Assembly: GCF_021533215.1 (NCBI RefSeq)
Contig: NZ_JAJNKA010000005.1
Span: 62,001-126,000 of the forward strand
Direction: 5' to 3'
Length of the DNA stretch: 64,000 bases
DNA from: Portibacter lacus
GTDB taxonomy: Bacteria; Bacteroidota; Bacteroidia; Chitinophagales; Saprospiraceae
Part shown: positions 27,423 through 36,181 of the stretch, piece by piece
How the letters are laid out: each line of letters opens with the position of its first letter
How positions within the stretch are numbered: position 1 is the first letter of the stretch
Position numbers and translations under genes: made by a program
The notes under the pieces: model-generated
Told to the model about the DNA's origin: nothing
Databases searched by the model: none
The model's input: only the letters and a program-made list of their open reading frames with translations

Positions 27423-28698
27423 TAAGACAATTTCCGTAATACTGGGTGGTGGAGCAGGTACCCGGTTATTCCCTTTAACAAAAGATAGATCAAAGCCCGC
27501 TGTACCACTTGGAGGTAAGTATCGATTAATCGATATTCCACTTAGCAACTGTTTGAATTCGAATCTGAGAAGAATTTTCGTTCTCACACAATTCAACTCT
27601 GCATCATTGAATAAGCACGTAACGAATGCCTACCATTTCGATGTGTTCTCTAAAGGTTTCGTAGATATTCTAGCTGCTGAACAGACACGAGAAAATGAAA
27701 ATTGGTTCCAAGGTACAGCTGATGCAGTTCGCCAAGTGATGCCAAGAATAAACCATCATGATCACGAACATATTATCATTTTATCTGGTGATCAACTGTA
27801 TCAAATGGACCTAAAATCTATTATTAAACACCATGTTAAGACAGGTGCCGACGTAACAATAGGAACCATCCCTGTAAATTCAGAAGATGCACCTGGATTC
27901 GGTATTATGAAGGTGGATAGTGAAGACAATATAAATGACTTTATCGAAAAACCTTCCGCGGATATCTTAGATCAATGGGTTTCACCTCTAGATGAAAAAT
28001 ACACCAGCGAAGGAAAAAATTATCTCGCTTCTATGGGTATATATGTCTTTACGAAAAAAGCGCTTGCTAATCTTTTTAGCGATATTCCAGGGGCTACGGA
28101 TTTCGGAAAAGAATACATTCCTCATGCAGTAAACAATTCAAAATACAAAGTTGCTAGTTTCCCATTTGGTGGGTATTGGTCAGACATTGGAACCATTAAA
28201 TCATACTATTCAGCAAACTTAATGTTGAATGATTTTCTTCCAGAGTTTAATATGTATAGTAATCAGTCTCCACTATACTCAAGAGCTAGAATGTTAGCAC
28301 CAAGTAAATTTTTCGGTACGATTGTAAATAGTAGTTTAATCTCTGAAGGTTGTATTCTACATGCCAGGGAAATAGACAATTCCGTTATTGGAATTAGATC
28401 TAGAATCGGACCAAGAACGCTTGTTAAAGATTCAATAGTTTTTGGAAATGACTATTACCAAAAACTTCAAGATATTTCAGAAGAATCGCAACAAAAACTT
28501 CTAGGAATTGGCAAAGATTGTGTGATCGATAAGGCCATTATAGAAAAGAATGTTAAAATTGGAAACTTCGTGGAAATCATCGGACACGAGTCTTTAGAAG
28601 ATTCTGAAACGGATACACATTGTATAAGAGACGGGATTGTGGTTGTTAAGAAAGGCGCGGTTATACTAGATAATACCAAGATAGGATATGGAGCATAA
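27415..28698 (+). CDS. glgC: glucose-1-phosphate adenylyltransferase
   Basis: The 427-residue enzyme makes ADP-glucose from ATP and glucose 1-phosphate, the committed step for the two upstream enzymes. The N-terminal nucleotidyltransferase domain shows LGGGAGTRLFPLTKDRSKPAVP (split signature GGGAGTRLFPLT), the site GTADAVRQ and SGDQLYQMD; FGGYWSDIGTIKSYY marks the sugar-phosphate site; a left-handed beta-helix domain follows (about 300-425). It resembles plant/cyanobacterial-type enzymes in size and motifs. It overlaps glgA by 8 nt and ends in a strong terminator. Confidence 0.95.
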   Translation: MTDKTISVILGGGAGTRLFPLTKDRSKPAVPLGGKYRLIDIPLSNCLNSNLRRIFVLTQFNSASLNKHVTNAYHFDVFSKGFVDILAAEQTRENENWFQGTADAVRQVMPRINHHDHEHIIILSGDQLYQMDLKSIIKHHVKTGADVTIGTIPVNSEDAPGFGIMKVDSEDNINDFIEKPSADILDQWVSPLDEKYTSEGKNYLASMGIYVFTKKALANLFSDIPGATDFGKEYIPHAVNNSKYKVASFPFGGYWSDIGTIKSYYSANLMLNDFLPEFNMYSNQSPLYSRARMLAPSKFFGTIVNSSLISEGCILHAREIDNSVIGIRSRIGPRTLVKDSIVFGNDYYQKLQDISEESQQKLLGIGKDCVIDKAIIEKNVKIGNFVEIIGHESLEDSETDTHCIRDGIVVVKKGAVILDNTKIGYGA

Positions 28699-28718
28699 TG
28701 GCTCTAGCGATAAAAAAT

Positions 28719-28752
28719 AAAAAAGCACCGCGATATCCGTGGTGCTTTTTTT
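28719..28752 (+). terminator. terminator of the glg operon
   Basis: AAAAAAGCACC and GGTGCTTTTTTT form a GC-rich stem around GCGATATCCGT. The A-run before and T-run after allow it to work on both strands, so it can also end the minus-strand gene at 28822-30462. Confidence 0.92.
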
Positions 28753-28821
28753 GTTTTATATCATCTCAATAAGTGATCTCTGATCCTCAGATAAGTAGGG
28801 ACATATATTTTACGGATTGAT

Positions 28822-30462
28822 CTAAGGTCGAATCACCTTTTTACAAATTTCCGAGTAGACTCGAGCCGCTTTTATCAAGTCTTCCTTTGTCTTCTTTATT
28901 CCTCCTTCTTGAATGATTTTCCGCAGATCTTCACAATCACTAAAGTAGTCTGACAATCCCTTTTCCCACAATAAAAAACTTGTACTTTCCAAGGATATTG
29001 GAAATTCTTGACCACTTTTCTGAAAAGCAAATTCAGGCTTTTCATCACTCAAGGCACCAGATGAAGGGTAATATTTGTAAAGTTTCAAGCTTTCTGATTG
29101 ATACACTTCTTCTAAAATTTCAACACTGGCTTCCGTTTTTCCTTTTGCCGAAGGCGAAAACTTCATTTTTGTAAACTTCCTATCTGCAACTTCAAAACTT
29201 GAAACCCAATAATCTGTCAATTTAATCTCATCCAAAACGCCATCTTTATTCACTACGAACTTAACATTCCCTCCCTCTCCGAAAATTAGATCATCAGCTT
29301 CTTTATCCAGCAGCATTTTTCCATAAACTTCCTCGTTTCTATATACGATGGTTGCATTATTCGCATTAGCATCTTCTAAGAGTCTTTCATTTTCCGCTTC
29401 TTGATTAGCGATCGCGCCCGGTGGCAATGCATTCGAAAGATCCCTTTCATAATATATGGTACTCACACCTATGTCTCTCATTCTTTCTAGTGTCCTTTCT
29501 GCCTTTGAAATTCTATTGCTACTTCTGCTATCTTTTCCCATTGCTTTTAAGGATAATTCAGCGTACTCAATAGATGAGGCCATGTCTTCTAAATAATAAT
29601 AAATGGTAGACAGGTTAAGGTTAGCAGCTTTATAAATTCTTTTTTTCTTTTTATCGCCTCTAGGATCTTTAGAAGCCATTTGCTTATAAAATCGAATTGC
29701 AGGTTCTAATTTCTCCTTACGAAATTCTGTGTTCGGGTAATGGCTTCCACTTGAAAAAAGAAGCTTTATCGTTTCATAATGCTTCTCCCATTGATCTTCC
29801 GAAGAGTGCTTCGTGATTAGATATATCTGTTCTCGCGTGGAAGTTTTTCTGAAGTCAAAACTTTGCAACATCGAATTAGAATATGAATAAGCATTTCTTC
29901 TAATTTCTTGGGCAGCATCTCTAGTGATGTCATTGATCAACTTATTCGCGCTTTTCTTAAGTTGAGCCTGGTTTTTATACAATTGAGTTCCTAATTCTCT
30001 GTCATAAACTTCAGACTTACTAGATAATATTCTTCCATCTGGGTCAATAATTTTAGCAGAGCTACTTCCGCTAAATGGCACTGCATAATAGTATTCTTTT
30101 ACAATGACTTCATTTCCACTCTTGTCTTTGGTTTTTGTGGTTTTAGTTTTCATTTCTTCTTTACCGATCGTAAGGTATCCCAAATCTACCACCAAATGCA
30201 AGTGGCCTGCACTGCCACCATAACCATTAACTTTCTTAAACCCTTGCATGGAAAAATCATCCGCAAATCCTTTAGGACTCACTCCTGAAATCTGCAAAAC
30301 CTCACCACCAGCTTCTACGCTAAAAGTCTTGTAATCTAAAGGGACAGCAATCGACGGTAGGCTGACATATTTGATAACGACAGCTTTGTCTTTTAGCTTT
30401 TGAGCATTTATAGCTGCACAGAAAATGAAAATAAATAGGAGAGTTGCATTAATTCTAGACAT
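28822..30462 (-). CDS. secreted protein of unknown function with TPR-like segment, divergent from the CsgG/FlgT-like operon
   Basis: From the ATG at 30462 the product has 546 residues with a signal peptide (MSRINATLLFIFIFCAAINAQ). A second ATG 8 codons upstream is possible but gives a charged N-terminus. A Gly/Ser-rich N-terminal part (about 25-200) is followed by helical repeats with TPR character (AANLNLSTIYYYLEDMASSIEYAELSLKA, about 285-313). I recognise no named family. It faces the exported-protein operon across a 330-bp gap and, like those genes, codes for a periplasmic or surface protein; shared function is inference. Confidence 0.75.
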   Translation of the reverse strand: MSRINATLLFIFIFCAAINAQKLKDKAVVIKYVSLPSIAVPLDYKTFSVEAGGEVLQISGVSPKGFADDFSMQGFKKVNGYGGSAGHLHLVVDLGYLTIGKEEMKTKTTKTKDKSGNEVIVKEYYYAVPFSGSSSAKIIDPDGRILSSKSEVYDRELGTQLYKNQAQLKKSANKLINDITRDAAQEIRRNAYSYSNSMLQSFDFRKTSTREQIYLITKHSSEDQWEKHYETIKLLFSSGSHYPNTEFRKEKLEPAIRFYKQMASKDPRGDKKKKRIYKAANLNLSTIYYYLEDMASSIEYAELSLKAMGKDSRSSNRISKAERTLERMRDIGVSTIYYERDLSNALPPGAIANQEAENERLLEDANANNATIVYRNEEVYGKMLLDKEADDLIFGEGGNVKFVVNKDGVLDEIKLTDYWVSSFEVADRKFTKMKFSPSAKGKTEASVEILEEVYQSESLKLYKYYPSSGALSDEKPEFAFQKSGQEFPISLESTSFLLWEKGLSDYFSDCEDLRKIIQEGGIKKTKEDLIKAARVYSEICKKVIRP

Positions 30463-30652
30463 TGTTGTTTTGATTTTATTGGTCAATTTTGGGAATCAAA
30501 TTTCCAGCAGAATTTGAATTCGAAACATAAATTAAGGAAGGTTTTAATAACAAACTTATAATATATACGATTTTTTGCTTTCATGAAGTTAATAAATAGT
30601 AAATGAACCATTAAATAGAGTTAATGTAAAAGAGAAGCTTAAAAATAATGCA

Positions 30653-30660
30653 TATTTTTG
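30653..30660 (+). promoter_or_regulatory. candidate -7 element of the CsgG/FlgT-like operon
   Basis: TATTTTTG matches TAnnTTTG, 132 nt upstream of the A1 start. It has no obvious -33 TTTG partner. The gap 30463-30792 shows no gene; the extended open frame from 30658 has no signal peptide at its start and would begin inside this element. Confidence 0.45.
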
Positions 30661-30792
30661 GCTCTTTATTTATTTACAATCATTCCGCTATCATTGAATT
30701 GCACACGAAAAACTTCTTCCATCATTGATATGGTCTATTTAAAATTTGAAGAAAGATCCTACCGATCATTGGAAATTATAAACCCCAACAAG

Positions 30793-32376
30793 ATGAAATA
30801 TTATCTTATTATTTTATTGGCCCTGCTGTTATCCGTTAAAAGTTCAGCAGAAGAAAAAAGGAACATTTCTGTACTTATAGAAGAAACGAACTTGAAAAAT
30901 CAGTTCGAAGCTCTTTTTGTGGATCGATTATTTGATTACTTAAATCAGTCCGATAGAATTACATATCAGCGATACCATTATGATTTGAAAAAGAAGTCAG
31001 TCGTATTTAAGTCCGATGGGAAAGAAAATTTCTCTGAGAAAATAATCTTGATCGAACCTGATTTTAAAAATATTCTAACACCAAAAATTGAGATGAAAAA
31101 AGACTCTATCACTGGCAAGACAGTGGGAGCATATATGAATCTCAATTTGGATTTTATTTGTTACTTCAAACAAATAGATCTCGCTTCATCTCAGATAGAG
31201 TTTGCCAAGAAAGTGGCAATGGAGCCTTCTACGTTAAATACGAAGTCTGATGTTTTAGAAATCAATTTCGAAAAATATTTTGTAGGTAATATCCCTAAAG
31301 TAGGTACTAAAGAGTACAAGGCCATTTTAGACAATATTCATGCTGAATACAAATCTCAGATTGAGATGCACTATATCAATAGGATTAATAAAGATTATTC
31401 CATGCTGGGAGACATCGAAAGTGCTATTAATGCACAGACAGATACCTCTCCATTTACCATTGAAGAAATCCCAGATAAGAAAGGGAAAAAAATGAGCAGC
31501 TTTATTATCAAGGCAGGAAAAAATGTAGACTTGTCCGCTTATCAAGGCATCAGTATTTATAAAAAATTAACGATTGCAGGTGAAGAGACAGTAGAACAAA
31601 TAGGAGTAGCTATCGTTACCGATGTAGATCAAACTGAAAGTACAGCTCGTTTTGTTTTTCGAGGTGGCAAGGAACTGTCTGAGGCTTATCAGAATGGTGA
31701 GGAAGTTTTCGCTGTTAGGAATCCTGCATTACTTAATGATATGGTTAGTCTAAGAGAGAAAGAATTCAGGGTTGCAATAGATAATAAATGCTTCTTCTGT
31801 AATTATGAAATACAAAATCAATTATCTGAACTGTACTTCATTAAGCTTCTGGAACGATCTGATGACTTCGTGTCTAAATATTTTATAGAAAAGTTTAAGT
31901 CAGAAGGCTTTATTGACAGCGCAGTAGAAAAAGTTATTGGTAATCAGGAAGGGGTTGATTTCAGTATCAATGCTGATACAAAGAATGTAAAAGTAACGAA
32001 TATAGCAACTGGAGCACTCCAGTCGTTCGCTCTAGCTGATATTAAAAATGACTACCGAATCCTCTTTCTAGAAATGTTCCCACCACAGATGAAATTCCTA
32101 GAAATCGCTAAACAAAAAAAGGATAGGGTAAAAAACATTTACCTCTATTCTCCATATGGCTTACAACAGACGGAATATGTCTACATCTATCAAGTGTATT
32201 ATGAAGAGGTGTTAGGAGAAAAATATAGAAGGACTAAGGAGTTAGGAAATGGGCAAGTTCGAGCGAATTATTCGGATTTAATTGCAGATGTTGCGCTTCA
32301 GAAAAACGAGAAGCAAGTAAGTAAAGCGATTAATGCAGGCACCGAGCTCTTGTTTACATATTCAAAGTTAAAGTAA
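30793..32376 (+). CDS. secreted protein A1 of the CsgG/FlgT-like cluster (paralogue of A2)
   Basis: The start at 30793 gives a clean signal peptide (MKYYLIILLALLLSVKSSAE) and 527 residues; the open frame extends 45 codons upstream without coding character. It aligns over its whole length with the protein at 33274 (for example QMKFLEIAKQKKDRVKNIYLYSPYG versus QMKYLGIAKQKKDRVKRIYVYSPYG, split here only by substitutions). A central segment (about 235-318, IIKAGKNVDLSAYQGISIYKK to FVFRGGKELSEAYQNGEEVF) resembles the C-terminal domain of the next gene. Residues 333-336 are a CxxC motif (CFFC). No known family is recognised; the protein should be periplasmic or outer-surface. Confidence 0.8.
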   Translation: MKYYLIILLALLLSVKSSAEEKRNISVLIEETNLKNQFEALFVDRLFDYLNQSDRITYQRYHYDLKKKSVVFKSDGKENFSEKIILIEPDFKNILTPKIEMKKDSITGKTVGAYMNLNLDFICYFKQIDLASSQIEFAKKVAMEPSTLNTKSDVLEINFEKYFVGNIPKVGTKEYKAILDNIHAEYKSQIEMHYINRINKDYSMLGDIESAINAQTDTSPFTIEEIPDKKGKKMSSFIIKAGKNVDLSAYQGISIYKKLTIAGEETVEQIGVAIVTDVDQTESTARFVFRGGKELSEAYQNGEEVFAVRNPALLNDMVSLREKEFRVAIDNKCFFCNYEIQNQLSELYFIKLLERSDDFVSKYFIEKFKSEGFIDSAVEKVIGNQEGVDFSINADTKNVKVTNIATGALQSFALADIKNDYRILFLEMFPPQMKFLEIAKQKKDRVKNIYLYSPYGLQQTEYVYIYQVYYEEVLGEKYRRTKELGNGQVRANYSDLIADVALQKNEKQVSKAINAGTELLFTYSKLK

Positions 32377-32487
32377 GTTCCTATTTTTAAACATCAAGTT
32401 TTTATTAAGAAATCCCTATTTTTTCTAATACAAATATGAAATAAATTAATAATCGTATTTTCGCGATTTATTGACAATTTTCAGACC

Positions 32488-33267
32488 ATGATTAAACAAC
32501 TTCTTTTACTTGTTACTATACTATGTTATAGCAGCAATATCAATGCTCAGAGTCGAATTGCCATTTATGAAACAGACATCATAGATGCAAAACAGAAACA
32601 ATTAATTACATTATCCATTTTCGAGGGAAGTAGTACTGAAGAAGATATTCAAAAGATACCTGAATATCTTATTTCTAGTTACTCACAAGATGACAGATTT
32701 ATCGTCATTGATAAAAAGAACGAACAACTCATCAAAGATGAAAAGGAAAGACAAAAGTCCGAAGACTTCATAGATGGTTATATTGTTCAACAAGGAAAGT
32801 TAGAAGGAGCAGAATTTCTTCTTAGATCTTTTGTAACCAATAAGGGTAAAGAACTTGCCATTCGAATCTATGATGTAGAAAATAGTCAAATACTATGCGA
32901 ATCATCAACGCCATTTAGAAATGTAAAAAATGCTGTTGAATCACTCGTGAGTGACCTTAACTCAAAGTGCTTCGAATTATATATTGACGTAGTCAGAGTA
33001 GAAGAAGAGAAAAAAGGAAAGGCAAAATCTATTCTAATTCTAGGCGGTAATTCTCAAAATTTGACGAATAGAGCAACTGTTGAAATTTTCACCAAAGTAA
33101 CCGAGGAAATAAACGGTAGGAAAATAGAGCGAAACTTGCCAGTTGGAAAAGGCGTAATCAGTCAAGTTCAGGATGAAAATTTTTCTCTTGTTAAGGTTCT
33201 AGATGGTGGAGAAGAAATCAAAAACAGATTAGATCAAGGCCAGAAATTATTCTGCAAAATAAAGTAA
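32488..33267 (+). CDS. CsgG/FlgT-like exported protein
   Basis: The 259-residue product has a signal peptide (MIKQLLLLVTILCYSSNINAQ). Its N-terminal half (about 22-170) shows the CsgG/TolB-N-like pattern: an assembly domain with SYSQDDRFIVIDKKNEQLIKDEKERQKSEDFIDG, then EGAEFLLRSFV and IRIYDVENSQIL, as in CsgG, LpoB-like and FlgT middle domains. The C-terminal half (about 180-259, SILILGGNSQNLTNRATVEIF to KVLDGGEEIKNRLDQGQKLF) resembles a FlgT C-domain-type small beta-barrel and the centre of A1/A2. No lipobox is present, so unlike CsgG it would be soluble or peripheral. Family placement is by pattern and should be checked by profile search. Confidence 0.68.
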   Translation: MIKQLLLLVTILCYSSNINAQSRIAIYETDIIDAKQKQLITLSIFEGSSTEEDIQKIPEYLISSYSQDDRFIVIDKKNEQLIKDEKERQKSEDFIDGYIVQQGKLEGAEFLLRSFVTNKGKELAIRIYDVENSQILCESSTPFRNVKNAVESLVSDLNSKCFELYIDVVRVEEEKKGKAKSILILGGNSQNLTNRATVEIFTKVTEEINGRKIERNLPVGKGVISQVQDENFSLVKVLDGGEEIKNRLDQGQKLFCKIK

Positions 33268-33273
33268 TACATT

Positions 33274-34836
33274 ATGAGATCATTTTTATTAATAAGTCTA
33301 ATAAGTATTTGTGCTACTTTAGGCTATGCGCAGAAATCTAATGTCGTTTCTGTTATCGTGAATCAAAGTGCTAATAGCCCTTATGAAACTCAATTGGTTA
33401 AGTTAATCATGACCAGTCTAAACGAGTCAAAAACAACAAAATTTCAAGAATACCAATTCAATGAAGCAAATGGAAAAGTTACGTTTCTGGGAACAAAGGA
33501 AGAGTTTTCTACACATGCTTTACTTTTGAATCCTGAATTCAACAATAGCCTTACTCCCGAAATTCAATACACCTCGGATACTACGGGAAAAGTGAAAAGT
33601 GCTTTAATGAATGTCAATTTAGATTTTACGTGTAATTACAAATATTTAGAATTAGGAACAGGAATCGTTGACATTGCTAAGGAAGCAAAAATGGATCCTT
33701 CGAAATTAAGCACCAAACCGGAGGTGATTAATATTGAAATAGGGAAGTACATCAAAGGGAAGTTGCCAAAAAAGGATACAAAGGCATTCAAAGAACTCGA
33801 AGAAAAAATTCATAATGCGTATAAGAGTCAGGTTGCGAAACATTATACAGACAGAGTTAAAAGTGACTACTCTGTGATAAGCGAAATTCGAAGTACTATA
33901 TTTGCAAATTCCGACCCAAAGCCCTTCGAAGTAACAGCAGAAGATGCTGGTAAGAAGAAAATAAGCACTTTCTCTTTTAATGCCGGAAGCAATCAGGATA
34001 TCGCAAAAAGAGAGGCTATTAACGTTTTCAAGAAAGTACAAATAGGAGATTTCGAAGGCTTCGAAAGAATAGGTACTGCACTAACAAAAGAGGTCGGACC
34101 AGATCAAAGTACTGCAAAGTTTTTAATCTCGGGAGGGAAAGGCTTAAAAGAAGCGATCGATGAAAAAGCTACTATTTACGCAGTAAGAAATGAAACACTT
34201 CTAAATAAAGAACTAAAAAATAAAGAAAAGCAATTCAGAGTATCTCTTGAAAAAGAATGTGTATTCTGCAATTTTGATATACAAACACAATTAGCTGACC
34301 TTTATTTCATCAATTTTATAGATAAAAGTGATGAATTTATTTCCAAGCATTTTATTGAAAAATATAAAGGTGAGAAGTTTATAGATGATAAAGTAGAAGA
34401 TGTGCTCGGTCTTAAAGAAGGAATAGATCACATCATTTCTTTAACTGAACAACAAATTCAGGTTACAAGCACCGAAACAGGGCAGGTAGTTGCTAAAGAT
34501 AAAAAAGATATTGACAATGATTATCGCAAGCTATTCTTAGAGGTGTTTACTCCACAAATGAAATACCTAGGTATCGCTAAACAGAAAAAAGATCGAGTAA
34601 AAAGGATTTACGTTTATTCTCCATATGGTTTCATAACCAGAGACCCTATAAATATTCAAAGTGTGAAATATGAAGAAATTTCAGGCAAAAAATTTGAACG
34701 TAAGACCGATTTAGGTACTGCACAGTTTATTAATTCGCATAGTGAATTAATAGGTGAAATCGTTCTTATGAAGAATGAAAAAGATATTAGCAAGGCTATA
34801 TTAAATAATGAAACTTTGCATTTTACTTATAACTAA
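33274..34836 (+). CDS. secreted protein A2 of the CsgG/FlgT-like cluster (paralogue of A1)
   Basis: The 520-residue protein has a signal peptide (MRSFLLISLISICATLGYAQ) and starts 6 nt after the CsgG-like gene. It is a full-length paralogue of A1, with the same order of segments: N-terminal domain, MNVNLDFTCNYKYLEL, shared central beta domain (about 231-313), CVFC at 329-332 and the conserved KKDRVKRIYVYSPYG near 443-457. Its stop codon overlaps the next start (TAATG). The function is unknown; the retained CxxC suggests metal or disulfide chemistry. Confidence 0.8.
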   Translation: MRSFLLISLISICATLGYAQKSNVVSVIVNQSANSPYETQLVKLIMTSLNESKTTKFQEYQFNEANGKVTFLGTKEEFSTHALLLNPEFNNSLTPEIQYTSDTTGKVKSALMNVNLDFTCNYKYLELGTGIVDIAKEAKMDPSKLSTKPEVINIEIGKYIKGKLPKKDTKAFKELEEKIHNAYKSQVAKHYTDRVKSDYSVISEIRSTIFANSDPKPFEVTAEDAGKKKISTFSFNAGSNQDIAKREAINVFKKVQIGDFEGFERIGTALTKEVGPDQSTAKFLISGGKGLKEAIDEKATIYAVRNETLLNKELKNKEKQFRVSLEKECVFCNFDIQTQLADLYFINFIDKSDEFISKHFIEKYKGEKFIDDKVEDVLGLKEGIDHIISLTEQQIQVTSTETGQVVAKDKKDIDNDYRKLFLEVFTPQMKYLGIAKQKKDRVKRIYVYSPYGFITRDPINIQSVKYEEISGKKFERKTDLGTAQFINSHSELIGEIVLMKNEKDISKAILNNETLHFTYN

Positions 34837-35294
34837 TGAATATGAAATACAGCTTAGCTTTTATTACGATTTTGATGGTCAGCTGCGTTACCGTACAGCC
34901 GGTTTCTTTTAATAGAACGGGAGAAGTCACTTGTGTAGAGAAAGGAAGAACAACGATCTCCTTAGTAAGTACCGGTAGGGCTCACAATACTGATGTTGCA
35001 TCTGAGTATGCAGTAAGAAATGCATTCGAAAATTTATTATTCAAAGGTATTCCTGATTCTAACCAAGAAAAACCCTTGGTACCTAACGAAGTAGAAAGTC
35101 TTAAGAAACATGGTAGTTTTTATGATGATCTACTAAATAAAAGAGAGTATCAACGATTTATCATTGAATCAAATATCCAAAACTCAGCAGGTGCTAGAGG
35201 GTCAGCTATCAATGATGTATTTCTGAAAATAGACTTACAAGCTTTAAAATCACATTTAGAACAAAACAGTATAACTAGAAAATTCGGTTTATGA
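34836..35294 (+). CDS. LPP20/FlgP-like lipoprotein
   Basis: The 152-residue lipoprotein (MNMKYSLAFITILMVSC; Cys17 as lipid anchor, start possible at either Met1 or Met3) contains ISLVSTGRAHNTDVASEYAVRNAFENLLFKGIPDS, a pattern of Gly followed by Ala-spaced helix typical of LPP20-type lipoproteins such as FlgP. The phrase ENLLFKGIP recalls an uncharacterised Bacteroidota family. It overlaps A2 by 1 nt and the next gene by 4 nt, so it is tightly coupled. It likely anchors the complex at the outer membrane; that is inference. Confidence 0.65.
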   Translation: MNMKYSLAFITILMVSCVTVQPVSFNRTGEVTCVEKGRTTISLVSTGRAHNTDVASEYAVRNAFENLLFKGIPDSNQEKPLVPNEVESLKKHGSFYDDLLNKREYQRFIIESNIQNSAGARGSAINDVFLKIDLQALKSHLEQNSITRKFGL

Positions 35295-36172
35295 AAAAAT
35301 ATATATTCAGCATTGCGCTAAGTACATTATGCATTCTATTCGCTACTTCTAAAGGAGTAAGTCAGGAAGAAATGGCAAATATACAGCCTACGATAATGGT
35401 TATCCCATTTGCGAAGAAAAATGACAACCTCAGAAGTGCTTATGAAAGAAGTGAAATCGTAAGAATTGCGATCACTAAAGTGAAAGAAGCGTTCGATGAA
35501 AGAGGAGTGAATACCATTGACCTAAGGGCAAAATTAAAGCAATTAAACAATACGGAAGCACTTACTGAAGATCAGGCTAGTGGTTTAAAAGATGAAGTAC
35601 TAAGTATTTCGGGTGCAGATATCTATGTTGAGGTAGAAGCATCAGCTAACAAAGGAAGTAGTGGAAATAGTGTGAATATTATTATGACTGCTTTTGATGC
35701 TTTCTCAGGAGAATCTTTATCTAATAAGACTGCGAATTCTCCTACGATGTATACTGATAATTTCGAAAAATTGGCTGAAAAAGCGGTAGAAAGTGAAATC
35801 GATAACCTACTTAATACTATACAAGAGAAATTTAATGATATCATTAAAAATGGAAGAACGATCGTCGTGAATGTAGGCGTAAGTGATGAAGCTGATTATG
35901 ATTTAGATGCAGATACTCCTGATGGCGATTTATTAAGTGATTATATAGAGTTTGCTATCGAAGATCTAGCTTATAACAACTACTACCATGTTCAAGGAGT
36001 TACTCAAAATAAAATCATTTTTGATATCGTGAAAGTTCCTTTAAAAACTGAAGACGGACGAGCGTATAGAGTTTCTCGTTTCGCATCTTCATTGAGAAAG
36101 AAATTAAAAGAAATCGGTTATGAAAGTGATCGTGTCATTACAGGAAATAATGTTGTTATTACCTTAAAATAG
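35291..36172 (+). CDS. DUF6175-like exported protein
   Basis: The 293-residue protein has a signal peptide (about 1-25) and then QPTIMVIPFAKKNDNLRSAYERSEIVRIAITKVKEAFDERGVNTIDLRAKL, an alpha/beta segment similar to proteins annotated DUF6175 and to the N-domain of CsgG/TolB-like proteins. SGADIYVEVEA marks a second strand-rich part, and NGRTIVVNVGVSDEADYDLD with LRKKLKEIGYE indicates a second alpha/beta repeat (about 190-290). The DUF name is from memory. It overlaps the lipoprotein gene by 4 nt and belongs to the same operon. Confidence 0.65.
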   Translation: MKKYIFSIALSTLCILFATSKGVSQEEMANIQPTIMVIPFAKKNDNLRSAYERSEIVRIAITKVKEAFDERGVNTIDLRAKLKQLNNTEALTEDQASGLKDEVLSISGADIYVEVEASANKGSSGNSVNIIMTAFDAFSGESLSNKTANSPTMYTDNFEKLAEKAVESEIDNLLNTIQEKFNDIIKNGRTIVVNVGVSDEADYDLDADTPDGDLLSDYIEFAIEDLAYNNYYHVQGVTQNKIIFDIVKVPLKTEDGRAYRVSRFASSLRKKLKEIGYESDRVITGNNVVITLK

Positions 36173-36181
36173 AAACAAGAT

